Positions 11,831 to 23,324 of a stretch of 64,000 nucleotides of DNA are shown in pieces. The stretch's first letter is position 1; the number at the start of each line of letters is the position of its first letter. This stretch comes from Antedon bifida (taxonomy: Eukaryota; Echinodermata; Crinoidea; Comatulida; Antedonidae): positions 6,939,001 through 7,003,000 of the forward strand of contig OY727098.1 of assembly GCA_963402885.1 (NCBI GenBank), in the 5' to 3' direction. The translations under genes and the position numbers were made by a program. The notes under the pieces were generated by a model, which had not been told where the DNA came from, did no database searches, and was given only the letters and a program-made list of their open reading frames with translations.

Positions 11831-13530
11831 CTCATGGCAGACAAAAGTGTATTGTAAGTACTAAGTACTAAACATAATAATTATGAAAACACAATAGTAA
11901 AATATGTTAAATAGTGGGAAAATGTTAATAAAAGAGTTAATTGTTCGATATAAAATAGTACTTATTTAAAATATTGGAATAGTCTAATTATGTTTTGGTT
12001 GACTGCCCTGGTTGAACTGTGTTAAATTGTTTATCTCATTGCTGCTGCATGAATTCATTTATCACGTTTTGTTTATTACATACTGAGATAATTAAACAAA
12101 TAAATAACTTCAAAGACTACCTACAGATGGCTAGTTCGAAAATAAAAGTTACCAAGGTAAAATAAGATTGGCCTAAAGGCATACTGTAATAGTATACTGT
12201 CCTTGTTCTAGGCCTAATCATGGCGAACAATTTATTTCTCCGTGTTCTAATGTCAAATAGTCCCGGTTAAAGTTTGACAATCCAGAAATGTTTTGACGTG
12301 TCACCTACCCTTCAATATTGAAATAGTAATATGATTTTTTTTATAAAGTATTGTTTCATTTATTATTACGGTAAAAGAACTGAAAATAATGCTAATAATC
12401 ATAAATGATTTATAATATATTGATAACAACATAATAATATATTTACAATTTTGTCTAGATATTAATTTAAGCCAATCTCATTCATTTCACCACTCAAATA
12501 AGATAACACACAAGAATATTATGTTATGAAAATCTGAAGTAATACTATTACTATAGGTAATTGAGTCCCGTATGACTTCATCCTTAAGGCCATAAGTACA
12601 ACAGGACGTGATATTTTAAATTAAATTAGATTGAACGATAAGTGACTGTTCTATTCAATAGTCTAATGATATACCATTATTTACTAAAAGAGTAAATTCT
12701 AAGAAACAAAATATTTAATTAGAATTGAGAGTTATAAAAAAAAAACTGTTTCTGTATGATGAGGTAGCAACCCTGTTTAAAGGACTAACATAGGACTATG
12801 TGAGCATTAGTGTAACCAGAGGAAACCTACTCATTAAATCATAAATGAAATCTAAGTTGTAAGCATTGGAAGGAAGAAAGAGTATACATTATAGCGGTGC
12901 GTATTTTTCTCTATAGTTCACTATGTCGGTCGGTCGGTCGGTCTGGTATCACTATGCGTTTTAGCACGCGACTTATGGCTGTTGGCCTTGTTGTAAGTAG
13001 GTCTAACTAATTGTATTTCTTCATTTTAGATTAATTGGAAAAATTTAAAGTTCATTTCATTTTCATTTTTTTAAAAATTTATTATATTCAAAAATGTCCT
13101 GGGACTCCAAAAGCAACAAAGTCACCACAACATGATATGTCCGGGGCTCCAGAAGAACTTGACATAGAATTGTTTATCAATATAAAATATACATTCAAAA
13201 ACATACACAATATTGGTAAAATAAAACACACATTGTGATAATGATATATATAGAGAGAAAAATAAGTGCACAACCTCTAGCACATTGTTTGATCTCTGCT
13301 TTGCAACTTTTATTAAACACCGATATTTACAATCTTAATTTACTCAATTATTTTCAATATTAGGTTTCGTTTAAGTGTTTAGTTATAGTTACATTCCTTG
13401 ATTCTGAAAAACAACAGCACAGATACTAGTTTAAAAAGTTGAAGCAAAAATTTAAGCTTTCTTTTCATCTCAGGAATGGCATTTCATCTATTAACACTTA
13501 AAGTTTGAAAACCTAATACAGTACTATGAT
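11831..13530. other. Intergenic DNA, no gene seen
   Basis: This is AT-rich spacer between the promoter of the 1042-aa gene and the orphan terminal exon. The only structure I recognise is the dispersed CGGT-core repeat near 12898-12995. Open frames at 13035-13273 overlap on both strands and show no domain. Confidence 0.5.
12898..12995 (+). repeat. Dispersed repeat with (CGGT)n core, copy 1
   Basis: The layout is CTATAGTTCACTATGT, then four CGGT units, then TATCACTATGCGTTTTAGCA, CGCGACTTATGGCTGTTGGCC. The copy at 25926-26032 is its reverse complement with a longer tetranucleotide run. Related copies occur at 27161-27250 and 58386-58466. Confidence 0.75.
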
Positions 13531-13779
13531 TTAACCGTAATTTGTATAGTCGCCAGTCGTTTGTCCTGTAAAGATTCCTGTTACAGGGTAGATTTTCATT
13601 TCAATCGTTTTTAAAGGAGATCTATCATTTTTCCATGTGTACCAGTAGATGACGTCATTGGGGTAATACGTACTTCGTGCATAACCACTGAAATATTTTC
13701 CATTAGATTTGTATTCCCACACAATCCACCTTTACTGAACCACCATCCTGCTTTTCTAGTGCTCACACAGCTGTTATAA
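13531..13779 (-). pseudogene. Orphan copy of the last (fibrinogen-domain) exon, frameshifted
   Basis: This is a near-identical copy of exon 9 of the two full-length genes, with a usable acceptor (gttgtag at 13780) and the same final reading frame ending at 13531. One base is missing where the others read AATCCTAATGG (here AATCTAATGG, near 13708), which breaks the frame between CGNTN and GKYF. No other exons of a fourth copy surround it. It lies between the 3' end of the 1036-aa gene (15756) and the promoter of the 1042-aa gene. It is most simply a remnant of a deleted or unequally recombined copy. Use as an alternative terminal exon of the upstream gene is possible but would give a truncated domain. 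Confidence 0.8.
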
Positions 13780-15702
13780 CTACAACCAGATAAAACCAAT
13801 AAAATAAAATAAGTCTAATTAGAAAATTTATTTAGTTTTATGGTGAGTGACAACGTTTGACACTATTTGTAGTGAAGCTGTAACTTGGTTGGTTAACATG
13901 CTTGCCTTCCAATCCCAATATCCAGGGTAGGGTTCAGACTACCAGAATGGCAACAATCTATTTCATTTGTGTATTTATTTGGAACAGACACAAAGTAAAT
14001 GTAATATTTTTAGAGCAAAATTATGCAATAGCAATCAATGCATTTAAAGATATTTTGTCCCCCAAAAACATGAAAAATGAAGATTAATTAAATCAGACTT
14101 TGAATAGGTTATTTAGTAGTTTTGATAAATTAAATCACTTCCGTATAAAAAACAAACAATGTTTTCACTTATAAAATGACATAATAAATGGTTAAATTCA
14201 CCCAAAACTCCATTGGCTGGCAGCCAATTTTGCCTAAAATTACAGTTTTTTCAGGTAAATAAATTTTGTTTAGATCCAATTTTTTGCCAAAGTGAATAAC
14301 TATTATGTGACATTAAAATGGCACATTCAACAACAAAAAATGTAAACATTTTTTAGGGGGACAATACAACTGACTGATTTTTTTTTATTAATACTATAGC
14401 ATACACTCGCTTTTCTCGTTGTCTTGTGTACACTTGAGCCTCAGGAAATTAGTACATCGATAGGTATAAAGGAATGAGTATGAGTAATACCTACCTCACG
14501 CATTTCTTACAAACTAACACATTAGGCCTAACTGTTAATTTAGAATAGGTAAGCGATTCTTACCGCCATAAATGCATAGTAATCATAGTAATGATGCATA
14601 TCATGCAACAGCCCTGATGTTTTATGATAATGTATTGTACATATATTCAATTTAAGCTTTTTCGTTTTTTTTTTCGTAATTTTTTTGTATATTTTTTGCG
14701 TTCTGTTAAACTACTGTCATACATTGCATAATTTGCATGTGTCACTGGCTCCAACTTTGGCCAAAAGTGCGAGTCAGCGTTGGCTCCAATGAACCGCATG
14801 CCTAGCTGGCTTGCAGTTTGTCAATACCCGTAACGTGTCATAAGAGCATGTCGTGGGTGCAGAAGTGTACTTTTAATCCCAACCCCCTCCTCCTCTGTCG
14901 CGATGTAAAAGTAGGTCCCTAGTTTAAAACCTTCTCATACAATGACGGTCATAATCGCAACCACCTCCTAGGGGACAGTTCGAATGTAGTTTAAAAGGTT
15001 CCCAGTAGGTCTACAATTTCTTTGATACCCAATATGTATGGATGAATGCGGTACTTGGAGGAAACATTCAAATGTACAGTAGTATCATCTATCAATCGTC
15101 AGATGCGAAGAATAGAAAAACAAATGAAAATTATAGATAGTTTGTTATGTAAATAGTTTTCTTCTTTATTCAAAAGAACAGAAATAGCAGAAATGATGAC
15201 AAATTCATGTGAATAATTATGACAAAAGCTTATGAAAGTATAGGGGCGCTAAAGTAAAGCACGGGAAAAGATTTAAAAAAAAAGGTTGTTTAATATAGTT
15301 GAGAGAGATTATTGACAGAGTTAAGTTCCGTTATATTTTGGGAATAGGTCGGCTTGCCTGTAGTTCATTAACATAGAAAATAATGCATTATTCAATATAT
15401 CTGCCTCAGCAGGCCACCTAAAATTAAAATTGCTTTACGATTTGAATTATTTTTTTCTGGTGGAACTAGCCTTAAAGCCCTCTGGGCTTAGTTATGTTTC
15501 TCCAGCATAAGTGCATTATAATTTAAAAAAAAAACACTGTAGTGTTATTTCACAATGATGTATCTTATGAAAATAAATTGAATTGAATTGAATTGAATTC
15601 CTTGAATCTAAACATTACTGATAACATATATAACAGTTTGATTGTAGAAGAATTATAATATAAATTAACACAGAGAGGCCTATTTAGCTTAAATGCTGAT
15701 AA
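13780..15702. other. Intergenic DNA, no gene seen
   Basis: This is AT-rich spacer downstream of the 1036-aa gene. It contains a retroposon-like tail of TTGAA repeats (about 15576-15600). No coding exon or paralogue remnant was recognised between 13780 and 15702. Confidence 0.45.
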
Positions 15703-15708
15703 TTTATT
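15703..15708 (-). terminator. Polyadenylation signal AATAAA of the 1036-aa gene
   Basis: AATAAA on the minus strand lies 48 nt after the TAA stop at 15756. It gives the gene a short 3' UTR. Confidence 0.6.
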
Positions 15709-15755
15709 TAAAATACTATATAGTTTTATCGGGGATGTGTCTCCCTGGTTCAATC

Positions 15756-18700
15756 TTAACGGCCATAGTCTCCGGTTGTTCTTCCACCAAAGATTCCTGC
15801 TACAGGGTAGATCTTCATTTCAATCGTTTTTAAAGGAGATCTATCATTCTTCCATGTGTACCAGTAGATGACGTCATTAGGGTAATACGTACTTCGCGCA
15901 TGGCCACCGAAGTATTTTCCATTAGGATTTGTATTCCCACACAATCCACCTTTACTGAACCACCATCCAGCTTTTCTGGTACTCACACAACTCCTATAAC
16001 TAATACAGTACAAGATAAAGAAAACAATTGGTATTATTTTACGCCGTATTGTGTGCGACAGCATAATTTCGCAATGTATTATTATGTTCATCATTAAAAT
16101 ATTTAAGAAATCTGTTGTAAATAAAATGTATTAATTGATGGAATTAATTCTGGAAGTTACGTCACCTGTTACCAGCGTTAAGCCTATCCTTGGTACTGAA
16201 TGGCTGATCTACGTTTGAGTTGCCATCAAACGTAAATGAATTTGAATCTCCCATTGAATCACCAGCATCTCCTCCTTCAAAATCTCCTAGACGAAGGCAG
16301 TATGGACATTCATGACTGAAAATAATCCAATATATATATATATATATAATAAAGCTGTTGACAACTATTATTAGATAAAAGGGTGCTATTGAAAAAAGAA
16401 GTTATGCATATCTTTGACAAATATAATATTGACAGTGACAATGACAATATACGACCATTTCAAAGGTTTAGAAAATTTAGATGCAGTATAATCTACAGTA
16501 TTATTGTTTAACCTTGAGCTTTCGATCCTGAAACTGCTATATTGAGCATGCGCCGATTTTCCGTTGAAGTCTGTCATATCAATTCGTAGACGATATTCTT
16601 TGTTGTTTGTTAAGACGTAAATTTTCTTCAAGCCTAACCAAAAATTAGCATCTAGATCACCAAAACCTTCTTCATACTCAACCCAATTCTGTTCAAAAGT
16701 ATACATGCAAGATGAAAATGTTGAAAAAACATAGGATTAGTCATTTAGAATATCCAAACATTCTCCAATACAGTTTATGGATTAGGGTTTGTAGTCGAGA
16801 CATAATTCCTAAAATATTTATTTCAAGTTTCAAGTAAAGTGTTTAAGTTCTTGCAAGAAACAAAGTATTTAAAAAATGACAAAAAGACATTTTTACATAC
16901 GTTTATAAACCTAGGGTCAGTCGGATAAAAAAGCCTGCCAAATGAATTCCTCAATTCACAAAATTTCATTTTACCATTTACCTTGTAAAAATCAACATCG
17001 TCGTCTTCTCTTCGCTGGATTACTGTCCAACCACCGCCATCTGTATCCATGTCACAATAAGCTCTAAATCTTGACGATGGACCTATTTCATATACACCAC
17101 TGTATACATCATCATTGGTATCATCATTATTACCATCACCGTCTACATAGTCAATACTCGTGGATCGAAAAGCACTACAGTCAATGGCTTGTTCCTGGGA
17201 TGTACCTGTGTCTTGGTCATCTATGTCACCTTTAAATAACATTTATATAAATTATGTATGTTAATCCAATGATGGTTATGTGTATATATTTTTATTTATC
17301 CGAATCTTATCATAGGCAACGTACTCACTATTAAATGTGTTTTTTTCGTGTTCTATGCTCACAATACAGTATACATTTATTATTATTTTCATACATAGAG
17401 TATACATACAGTAACATTTTTAATTTACTTTTATAGTTTAATTGTAATATTTAAATAATAAATGCTGATAAAATACCGTAATCAGGTTCGAATTCTTCTT
17501 CTACGTCATCATCAGTATCACCATCACCATCATCATCATTATCAAGACCAGCATAAACAGCACATCGTACTGACGCTGCCTCGCCTTCTCGGCAGTTTGT
17601 TCTTCCTAGTCCACTACTCGGACACGAAAAGATAGAACTCTCAGTTCCTCTGCAACCCAAATCATCTAAAATGTATCTTCCAGATCCTGAACCAAAATGA
17701 GATCTTGTCAGAGCTTCTTGTGCAACTTCAAAGTTAAGTTGTCTGCAAGCAACTGTTGCATCCTATGAAATATGAATCAATGATACATTTTTATTTATCC
17801 TTTTTCATTTATTCAAATCATATTTAGTATTCTCTCTTTGACGAACGATAACTAAATTCTAACTCATAAAATAAGTTTCAAAAGTGGTTGTAAAACCACG
17901 CTGTAATTAAGAAACACATTTTCAGATTTGTGTTTACCTTCAAATCAAAGTAATCGTCACACACAAGAAGCCAATCTCCATTTTCGTTCCTGGCTTCTAG
18001 ACGTCCCTCATAGTAAGCATTACCGTCGACCAGACGAAGATCTAATGTTTCGTACATACTTTCTGTTTGTTGAACAAACGATAAATAATATTTATTTCAT
18101 TTTTCTCTCTTAGCTCTATATAATCTTTTTATCTTCTCTCTATTGTTTAATACACTAATTGTTTACCTTTTATCTCTTCTTTATTGAGTGTACACATGAA
18201 TCCATGTTTACCCATGTCTGGACATTGTGATGGAATAAATTGGTAGCGCAAGATATCAACCAGAACGCCCTCTTGCGATGTTCCTTTTTCATTTAGTGGA
18301 GGACCGATGGCATAGAGTTCTTCAGTGACTGCTTCAAGACAGGAAGTATACTCCTCAGTAATTATTGATTTTGAAGCACATGCGCAGTCCATGCCTATAT
18401 TTCTATCAAGCCAATTTCGCCAACATGTTCTGTAAAGAAAATACACTGATATTGTGTTGAATTCAATTCTTGTCATTATTATTATTATTATCAGTGGTAA
18501 GCCAATGGAATGAACTCTACCTTGATTGATAAATTATTAGTCCTTAAACACAGTACGATATATAATATTTGAGTCTTGACTGGACGGGGTAGGCCTTTCC
18601 TCACTGAATATGCATTGAAAATCAAGCTTTTTTTTTTCAATAAATTTTGTTAATATTTTATTTTACCTAAGGACTAGAGTGTTGTTTATTTATAAATTTG

Positions 18701-21022
18701 ATTATACAATTTTTTTCCAATTACTTTTATGTTTTATGTGGTATTATAATATAACTATAACATCAGTCTCACAGTATAGTCAACTGGATAGATTGAAAAT
18801 AGTCTAAAGCAAACTAACCTTTTTTCTTCGATAGAAGCTGACTGGGAGTGGCACTGTGCATATAATGAGTTGATAGAATACGCCACCATTGCAGTTGTTG
18901 AATCTTCTTCACAGCAACAACAAAGTCTGAAACATTCTGTGTTAACACGAAGACATTCCATCATACACGTTTGAGCTGTATCGCAGTTATCAAATGCTTC
19001 TCGACGATATCTATTGCTGTTCAACTTACAAACACCAGATTTCTTGGGCGAATCGAGATTTTCATCAACGATACCTCTGCTTACATAGAACGTTAAGATG
19101 TTGTAATCGTTCATTTCAGGCCGCCAAACATCAATTTGCACATCAGGTAGAAATTTACCAATCGTTGTATAAGCTACTGAAACCGGTGCTGTTGAAAATA
19201 CACCTGTAGTAGGCCTAAAGTTATTGATGATTTCCTGTGAACAGTACTTACATGGAAATATCCACGTGTAAATAAGGACTTCTGGTATCCAAGTTGAGCT
19301 ATATGCGTCGGCAAACTCGTCAGTTAAAGTAGATAAAAAATGGCGCATTACGCCATGCTCGGAATGTTCCCAGTTCCCATTAGAATAGTCATAACCGCCA
19401 ATATCTCTCTGATCTTCACTTTTAAGATTGTATACGACATAATTTCCCATTCTGTTACTTTTTGGACTGGAAGTTGTTTCATCAGCCAGTGATATATGCT
19501 CAGTTCCATATACTCTATCAGTACCTTCATTAGATCTGTAATAATACATATAGTATTCTGGAGAACGAATCCAATGGTTGCGATTTAGGGGATCCATTAA
19601 AAGAAACACTGTAAATTGGGCGCGATTTGGTTTTCTTGATGTCTTAAAATGTTCATGGATTTTGGCATAGAAGTCGTAATAATAGTCTTGTGTAGCTAAG
19701 CATTTGAAAAAGAAGAAATCAAAGTTAATCCCAACTACATGATAACATTTTAATTTAGGTACCGACATAATTTCAAATTATTATTGAAATCGAATAATAG
19801 AACCTGTACTAATAAAGTACTGAAAAGGCTAATCTGTAAGCTTATAAACAATAATGAGATAATTATATATTAGTGTATGATAGTGACATTGATTTATTCG
19901 TGGTTAAATACGGAATTGGCAATATTCAGTGTTGTATTCAAATCAAATATTTCAAAACTCAGAGTCACTTTAACTTTACAGTATGATTGACAGTTGAAAT
20001 AAATTCAATAACATTTGGTAATTTGTTTTTCCTTCCATGCAGTGTGACTCTGATGCTCATTTGTATTTTCAATGATATAATTATAAGAACACGACTTTTA
20101 CAAGGTCTGCTTAAAAGCTTTAGGTTCAGGCCTATAGAACTTGCCTCACTGTTTGCAGTGTATTTACAACAAGGCATAAGTTGCAAATACAAAATATTCA
20201 AATATTAAAAGCTTACATTATAGCTAAAGCATGATAAACGAAAGTATATATAATAATGCAAATCTTTAATGTATACTTACTCAAAACTCCAGTTTGTATG
20301 TGCTGATATCTTGCAGGATTTTGCAGTCGGCCTTCCCTTTTCGTATCAGATACTGTCATTAGGTAAGCACTTTGAATTACATTTCTATGTACAGTAAAAT
20401 ATACACAGACTCTACTTGATCTCCAGTTCCAAGACCAATTCTTTAAATAGTTTTGCATACGGCTCACTAAATTATCAGTAGAAGGAAAGTGGTGGGTATA
20501 TACCATTATGTCTGCGTCACCAGTAGCAAATTCGCTCTGCATAAGTTTTTGAAATTTTTGATCGAACAACGTGTCTACCATGTTATTTGTTAAGGTGTTT
20601 GTTTGTGATGTTCCAGTGTTTACTACAAAGTAATTACCAACACTTGCTTCTGACGGAGCTGACGATTCTACCGATATCGGATCCGGATAATAGCATTCTT
20701 TTGTATAGGTTTCGAGACAGTATTGCCGGCTTGTTATTGTTCTATCATTAGGGTCGGTGTAATGGTATAAGTGATGAAACGGCAAATCAAGCCAACCTTC
20801 TCCCGCGCTTCCTTTATAATTATAACGATCATTTCTGTTAAGAAGCATAATAACTGCAAATTGAGTTTTACCGCTCTTGGCTGCTCCACTAAAATGTGAG
20901 TATATTTTGTAAAAGAATTCACGGTAATCTTTTTCTTCATTTCGACTTATAAATTGAGCTGAATACGCTCTGTCCACAATTGTACAGACGATGAACACAC
21001 CAACTAATGATGAAAACTTCAT
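15756..21022 (-). CDS. Secreted tandem-deaminase-like / SRCR / fibrinogen-related protein (complete, 1036 aa)
   Basis: Nine exons: 21022-20281, 19695-18819, 18429-18167, 18062-17938, 17762-17477, 17229-16982, 16688-16513, 16315-16166, 15999-15756. Phases are identical to the 1042-aa paralogue and the total is 3111 nt. I chose the ATG at 21022 ([21 protein letters not shown], a good signal peptide); an in-frame ATG at 21055 would precede it. Domain A lacks catalytic residues (HFPSTDNL in place of PCxxC). Domain B has HSE at 358-360 and PCKYC at 395-399. RYRR furin-type site at 476-479; Cys-rich region; six-Cys SRCR; short acidic linker; complete fibrinogen domain. The SRCR and fibrinogen parts are almost identical to the 1042-aa paralogue, whereas domain A is strongly diverged. 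Domain assignments are from motifs; enzymatic activity is inferred. Confidence 0.9.
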
Positions 21023-21059
21023 ATTGAAATCAGTACTATCAATGTACCATAACAAAAGA

Positions 21060-23323
21060 TGTACGGTCGGTATAAGAGTAGAAACGTGTTGTAACTATTG
21101 AAGGAAAATAAGAACTGTTTACTTCTCAGTGATTCGTATTTTGATGTATCACTTCATGTAATTGAATTAGGCTAAGCTGCAGGAAGTTTTGACCATTGAT
21201 TGACAAATAACGTGCGAGGACGAGAGCACAAAACGTGCACATTTCAGAAACATATGATGTATAGTATAAAAGCCAGTATTTATGTTGCCAAAAAGTTCAT
21301 ATCAATTTATTGGCACAGCAACAGCGTAAATAAAAACATTTTTGGGCAAACATTATGTAATATATTCCTTTTAAACTTAGGAAGAAGTAGGTAGTAGTTC
21401 CTTAGATTATTGGTTATGACCTATTGTTAAACATAATACTAAGCTTACATTCTGTAGAGGACCACAGCAGAAACTTATGAGAATTTTGTGTATTATGTAG
21501 TTCTTCATTAATAATACAGCTATATAATTACTCGATATTCTAAAAGTTCAGTCCGAATTCTGTGAATTGAGCTTATTTTTCAAATTCCCTATTTGCATGT
21601 AACCCTTGATTTAAGGCATGTCTTCCTGTTTCAAATTAAATTACTAGAAACAAATCAGTAACTTCTGCGTTTGAAGGCTGTGATTGTTATTCCTACACAC
21701 GCAGATTAAGAGTGACATATCGTGAAGACACTTTTATTGAATAAGTATATTTTGTTGATATTGTAGTTTGTATAGGCCTACCTACTTTAGAAAAATCAGG
21801 TAGCTATAATCAGGTCATATAAGCATGTAATCACATCGTCCAAATCAACCGCACGTCGCCGTCCTTGGTCTGACTTTTTTCTCTTACCAACATATGTAAT
21901 AAATTCAGGCTAGATATTCGAAGTTGAATAAATATATCTATGTTAAATCAAATTTAGACAATTTACATCAGAAAAGAAATAGTCAAACAAATCGGTTCAT
22001 CGGGTTGCCCTTGATTCGAGCTATCGAGAAGAAAATGGTATATCCGAGTGTAGCCGAAGAGTTACTGTCAGAAATTATGTTCGGAAAATCAAACCAGCTG
22101 TAATTCGTCACTGTTTCTAACGACTGGATCAAGAGTCCATCATTTCAAACAATGACCGACATACCAACCACAAAATTTCAATGGTGCTGGGTGCATGATC
22201 ATCGTTAAGGTACAGTACAGTACTGTAAGTTACCTTGGCTTTTATTATTAATCATATATCGAAATTGAATTGAAACCATTTATTACACACAATATTTCTT
22301 GAAATATATTTTTATCGGCGTACAAAGAAAGCGTCCGTAGTATAGCTGGATGATTAGGATAATAACTCCTAACGTATTATTTAGTAGTCAAACACAGGTG
22401 CATTTGATTTCTCTCAATGACGTCATCTACTGTTTTTCAATCTCCATTTAATCTGCCGGAACATTTACAAGAATGTGTGATGTATTCAACATTCATATAA
22501 AGAGCTCGATTACATTATAATAAGAGACAAAAAACAAATAGATCATAAATTTGCGATACTTTTATATCTTCAATGAACTGACACAGGTTCACATGTTTTC
22601 AGCTAACAACACACAGAACACTCTATCTCATTAAAATGCTTATTTATCAATAATATATTATTATTAATTCACAATGAGTACATTTTTACATTTATATTTC
22701 CACCATGGTGCTAGCCATAATTTATCATCATTCTATATAATGTTAAATATGTTTTAAACTATATGTTGCTGAAACATATTCAGTATCACCTATTTGAGTC
22801 GAAAATTTACGTTTTCAAACTAAATTACAATGGCCCTCTAACATAGAAATACAAATATATAGATACACGTTAGGCAAATATAACTCTAAGTAGGCCTACG
22901 TTATCGAATACCATGTTTCTTCTCTTTTACGTACTATATTGTGCCAATGAACTTGCAGAAATAGTTAAATCATTCTAGATTTTCTTTCTAATTCTGAGAG
23001 TAAATCTCATGTTCCAAAAGTTTCTTTTTGAACTAAAACATTCACGCCATAATAAAAATAATCTATAGTGTTATTGTAATTAACACCGAATTGTAACGTT
23101 TAAGAGGGTTTACAAATTTAATATTAAGATGCCCCCAGATTTTTAAGATATAAAACTTTCAGTGACGACTCACTAGAGGCACAGTATATACATTTGTTTA
23201 TAATATCCTTCGACATACCTAACCCATCCAAGTCAACATTTACCACCTAATTATCGAAAGTTTTCCATCTAACTCAAAATGATTTTGTATAAAATATGAA
23301 ACGCTCTTATTATTTTCAATGAC
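21060..23323. other. Intergenic DNA, no gene seen
   Basis: This is AT-rich DNA between the start of the 1036-aa gene and the 3' end of the Cys-rich peptide gene. It must hold the promoter of the 1036-aa gene, but I cannot place it. Only short unsupported frames are present (for example 21200-21394). Confidence 0.4.
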
Positions 23324-23324
23324 T

